DNA from: Verrucomicrobiota bacterium
GTDB lineage: Bacteria; Verrucomicrobiota; Verrucomicrobiia; Verrucomicrobiales; Verrucomicrobiaceae
Assembly: GCA_017301975.1 (NCBI GenBank)
Contig: JAFLEI010000018.1
Span: forward strand, 62,001-126,000
Reading direction: 5' to 3'
DNA: 64,000 nucleotides
Position 1 is the first letter of the stretch, and each line of letters opens with the position of its first letter. The notes below the pieces were generated by a model. It was not told the origin of the DNA, made no database searches, and saw nothing but the letters and a program-made list of their open reading frames with translations. This document shows positions 61,434 to 64,000 of this stretch, one piece after another. Made by a program: the position numbers and the translations under genes.

Positions 61434-62399
61434 CGATCTCATCTTCCGCCACTCATTCCCCCACCCCAGCGCCAGCGACACCACAAACAGCCCCACAAAA
61501 ATCCCAAACACCCCCCACAGCGGCTGAGTCGTGCCGATGAGAAACTGCAAGGATTGCCGTGGCAGCGGCACCGCATGAATCAGCAGCAAATGTACCACAT
61601 ACAGCAGCAGCGATTCACGACCCGCTAGCCGCAGCCAGCCCGTGCCCTGATTGAGACGATCTGCCACACACGCCACCAGCACCGCAGCCATCATCACCCA
61701 GCCAAGACGTTCCAGAAAGAACTCCGGCTGCCCGCCCGGCCAGGGCGAATACGGCTGCACAAAAGCCAGCACCGTCCCAGTCGCTGCAACCAGCACCGCA
61801 TGCCGATCCGCCGTGCCGTTCCAAATGCCTCGCGTCAAAAAACCCGCCAACCCAAATCCGACCCACGGAAACAGCGCAAAGAGCGAGCCTTGGTTGCGGT
61901 TGAAATACTGATCAATGAACAGCACCCCCGTGTGCCAGCTCTCCGCCGACTTTTGCAGCCCCACAAAAAAGACCATCATCACGGCCGCCACCCCCTGCCG
62001 CCACCGGCCAAATCGCTCCGCCACCAGCATCAGCATCCCGCTGATGGCCAGACAGTGCAGCACATTGACCGTGCACGCCGCAGGCCACCCCTGTGCATGA
62101 AACAGATCCAGCCATGGAACATACATCAGATAGCCGATCAGCAGCACCATCAGCAGCCTTTTCAAGGCAGGAAGCGCAGGCTTCGGCGCCACCGCTGTCA
62201 CATGCGCCCGCACAAATCCAGCGATCCAAAAAAACGCCGGAGCGATCAGTCCGTGGTAGTAAGTAAGCTCGTGATACCACCCAGTATGCTGCAGCCGGGC
62301 GTCGAGAAACGTATTAGCCGAATGCGTCCAGACCATGCCCAGCACGGCCAGACCACGGAAGAGATCGAGCCACAGGAGGCGTTTGCTAGGAAAAGACAC
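61422..62399 (-). CDS. HGSNAT/DUF1624-like membrane acyltransferase
   Basis: 325 residues with about nine membrane helices. The N-terminus RLLWLDLFRGLAVLGMVWTH is the signature of the heparan-alpha-glucosaminide N-acetyltransferase-like (DUF1624/YeiB-related) group, with the Asp of LDxFRG and the following His. PAFFWIAGF in the second helix and LFPWVGFGLAGFL in the middle agree. Such proteins pass an acetyl group across the membrane to a sugar amine or related acceptor, but this member is untested. The last codons, KRS-stop, come from a degenerate REP-like repeat. Confidence 0.75.
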   Translation of the reverse strand: MSFPSKRLLWLDLFRGLAVLGMVWTHSANTFLDARLQHTGWYHELTYYHGLIAPAFFWIAGFVRAHVTAVAPKPALPALKRLLMVLLIGYLMYVPWLDLFHAQGWPAACTVNVLHCLAISGMLMLVAERFGRWRQGVAAVMMVFFVGLQKSAESWHTGVLFIDQYFNRNQGSLFALFPWVGFGLAGFLTRGIWNGTADRHAVLVAATGTVLAFVQPYSPWPGGQPEFFLERLGWVMMAAVLVACVADRLNQGTGWLRLAGRESLLLYVVHLLLIHAVPLPRQSLQFLIGTTQPLWGVFGIFVGLFVVSLALGWGNEWRKMRSKRS

Positions 62400-62476
62400 G
62401 CGCTAATTTAACTAAATTGTTTCCGTTCACAAGATGTCACTCCGATGTCCGTTGGTTACAGCTTTCGTTCCCAACC

Positions 62477-64000
62477 ATGAAGTCAGCCATCCTGCTCTCC
62501 CTCCTCATCGCAAGCTCCGTGCCTGCCGCCGAAGTCTTTGAAGCCGCGCTCGGCCGCGAAACCGAACTCCCCAAGGGCAAAGAAGCGGACGGCATCCTCG
62601 GCGACTTCGTTCTGCGCAGCGACAAGGTCGAGGCCGTGATCTCGCAGAACTCGCCCAATCGCAAGGCCAACATGAGCACCTTCTACGGCGAGGACGGCGT
62701 CACCCCCGGCTGCCTCTATGACATTTCCCTGCGCGGCACCAACAACGACCAGCTCGTCATTTACGCCCCCTGCGGCCACGGTCCCGTGAGCTACGTGAAA
62801 ATGGTGGAAACCAAGGAGCCCGGCAGCGCCGCCGTGGAATCCGTCACCACCGCCGCGAAGAACGGCGGCGTTTTTAAACGGAATGAATACCGCGTCAAAG
62901 ACGGCGTGCAGGGCATCTTCATCACCTCCACCTTGCGCAACGAAACCGACAAACCGCAGAAGTCCTTCACCAAGTCTGACTTCACCCGCTTCGAATCCAC
63001 CGGCACAACGACCGACGGCATCTTCTGGACCGATGCTATCAACCCGGCCCACAAATGCGGCTATGCAGTCAGCACCCTCAACCTCACCGGCATCGAAAAA
63101 CTCGAAGACACCCTGGACCTGAAACCCGGGCAGGAAGTCGTCATCTCCCGCTTCTTTGCCGTCGGCAACTCCCCTGCTCAGGCCGTGGGTGAGTTCCGCG
63201 CCGTCAAAGGCGATAAACTGGGCACCGTGAACGGTCTTGTCATCGATGGCAGCAAAAAGGGCATCACGACAGCCAAGATCCTCGTTGCTGATGGCGAGAA
63301 AAGCATTCCAGCCTATCCCGATGACGACGGAAAATTCAGCATCAAGCTGCCACAGGGATCAGCAGAACTGCAGGTGGAAGACCTGGGCCGCATGCAGTCC
63401 AAACTGCCCATGACCGTGGGCGAAGGCGCCGAACTGAACCCCAAGGTGATCCTGCCGGACGCCGCACGCATCCGCTTCGACATCACCGACGAATCCGGCA
63501 AACCCATCCCCTGCAAAGCCCACTTTGCCCCGCTCGATCAAGACGCGTCCAAACTCGATCTCGGCCCCAAACATCGCGCCCACGGCTGCGTGGACCAATA
63601 CATGAGCGAAAACGGCCAGTTCACCCAGCAGCTTCCACCCGGCAAATATCGTGTCGTCGTGGTGCGTGGCCCGGAATACTCCCATCTGGAGAAAGAAGTG
63701 ACCGTCGAAGATGGCAAGGAATCCGTCTTCAAAGGCACCCTCAAGCGCCTCGTCGACACCAAGGGCTGGATCAGCGCCGACTTCCACAATCACAGCACCC
63801 CCAGCGGCGACAACGTTTGCGACACCGACGGCCGCCTGATCAACATCGCCGCTGAAAATCTGGAGTTCACCCCTACCACCGAGCACAACCGCTTCTACGA
63901 CTGGGAGCCCACCATCAAAGCACTCGGCCTCGAAGCCCACATCAAGACCGTCAAAGGCATCGAGCTCACCGGCAGCCGCCAGCACGTCAATGCCTTCCCG
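62477..64000 (+). CDS. CehA/McbA-type metallohydrolase, PHP-like (cut by window end)
   Basis: The frame is open from the ATG at 62477 to the last base; 508 residues are visible. A signal peptide (SAILLSLLIASSVPAA) is followed by about 400 residues of beta-rich domains, including carboxypeptidase-regulatory-like strands (GTVNGLVIDGSKKGITTAKI). A PHP-like catalytic domain then begins with WISADFHNHSTPSGDN, where D-x-H-x-H supplies metal ligands, and continues LEFTPTTEHNRF with another His. The family includes secreted phosphoesterases and carbaryl/mcb-type hydrolases. The rest of the active site lies beyond the window. The 77 bases upstream hold the divergent promoter region. Confidence 0.8.
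   Translation, partial: MKSAILLSLLIASSVPAAEVFEAALGRETELPKGKEADGILGDFVLRSDKVEAVISQNSPNRKANMSTFYGEDGVTPGCLYDISLRGTNNDQLVIYAPCGHGPVSYVKMVETKEPGSAAVESVTTAAKNGGVFKRNEYRVKDGVQGIFITSTLRNETDKPQKSFTKSDFTRFESTGTTTDGIFWTDAINPAHKCGYAVSTLNLTGIEKLEDTLDLKPGQEVVISRFFAVGNSPAQAVGEFRAVKGDKLGTVNGLVIDGSKKGITTAKILVADGEKSIPAYPDDDGKFSIKLPQGSAELQVEDLGRMQSKLPMTVGEGAELNPKVILPDAARIRFDITDESGKPIPCKAHFAPLDQDASKLDLGPKHRAHGCVDQYMSENGQFTQQLPPGKYRVVVVRGPEYSHLEKEVTVEDGKESVFKGTLKRLVDTKGWISADFHNHSTPSGDNVCDTDGRLINIAAENLEFTPTTEHNRFYDWEPTIKALGLEAHIKTVKGIELTGSRQHVNAFP

Noticed and set aside
59108..61540. Open frame of about 810 codons antisense to the PSCyt1-WD40 gene
   Set aside because: It is the mirror of a well-supported multidomain gene in GC-rich DNA, and its translation is Arg/His/Gln-rich with no domain.
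1..64000. CRISPR arrays, rRNA genes, riboswitches, complete insertion sequences
   Set aside because: No regularly spaced repeats with spacers, no rRNA-like blocks, no recognisable aptamer cores and no transposase with terminal inverted repeats were found on reading through.

Overview
The window reads as chromosomal DNA from a member of the Verrucomicrobiota, most likely the Verrucomicrobiaceae/Prosthecobacter side. This is inferred from gene families, not from a marker gene. The pointers are two PVC-type membrane-bound dehydrogenases with C-terminal cytochrome domains, a PSCyt1-WD40-DUF1549-DUF1553 protein next to a Tat-exported DUF1501 protein, a eukaryotic-type HisA, GC-rich coding sequence and few Shine-Dalgarno sites.

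Layout. 0-8.2 kb: the tail of a Gfo/Idh/MocA oxidoreductase with a strong terminator, then a minus-strand cluster (LuxI/FeeM-like GNAT, two tandem FemAB/BioF2-like acyltransferases, zinc alcohol dehydrogenase, PaaK/CapK-like adenylating enzyme) that looks like small-molecule or surface-lipid chemistry, a secreted protein of unknown function and a sterol-desaturase-family hydroxylase. 8.2-19.3 kb: a tRNA-Arg(CCG) whose last 21 bases are repeated exactly about 11 kb downstream. The segment between the copies is a genomic island with no visible integrase. It carries nine genes of mostly unknown function; several have CxxC zinc ribbons joined to membrane anchors, and one 1261-residue protein has zinc ribbon, RDD membrane domain and a very long charged soluble region. 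This is the best candidate here for an undescribed system. 19.5-29.7 kb: a tight operon of double-FecR protein, two-partner-secretion exoprotein (TpsA), its outer-membrane transporter (TpsB) and a CHASE2 adenylate/guanylate cyclase, i.e. a surface-adhesin secretion unit with its own second-messenger sensor.

29.9-43.9 kb: housekeeping and PVC-typical genes: a lipoprotein, a secreted dehydrogenase-cytochrome, a glycosidase-like protein, a LON-N protein, an FAH-family hydrolase, hisA, leuA preceded by a leucine-rich leader peptide, a DUF3592 protein, a HAD phosphatase, a RAYT transposase, an RsmA/KsgA-NUDIX fusion and panD. 44-64 kb: a second dehydrogenase-cytochrome, a DapA-like aldolase, a Tat-exported TIM-barrel protein, a PIG-L deacetylase, NYN, TPR and fused 5-oxoprolinase genes, the PSD1/DUF1501/pre-peptidase-like operon, an HGSNAT-like membrane acyltransferase and a truncated CehA/McbA-type metallohydrolase.

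Between genes from about 29.7 to 61.4 kb lies a dispersed palindromic repeat family (about 16 copies, core CGAGCTTTAGCTCG) in single, tandem and inverted arrangements, usually right after stop codons. The RAYT gene sits among these repeats and is the probable mobiliser. Two genes use a repeat copy as their stop codon. No CRISPR array, rRNA or complete insertion sequence was seen.
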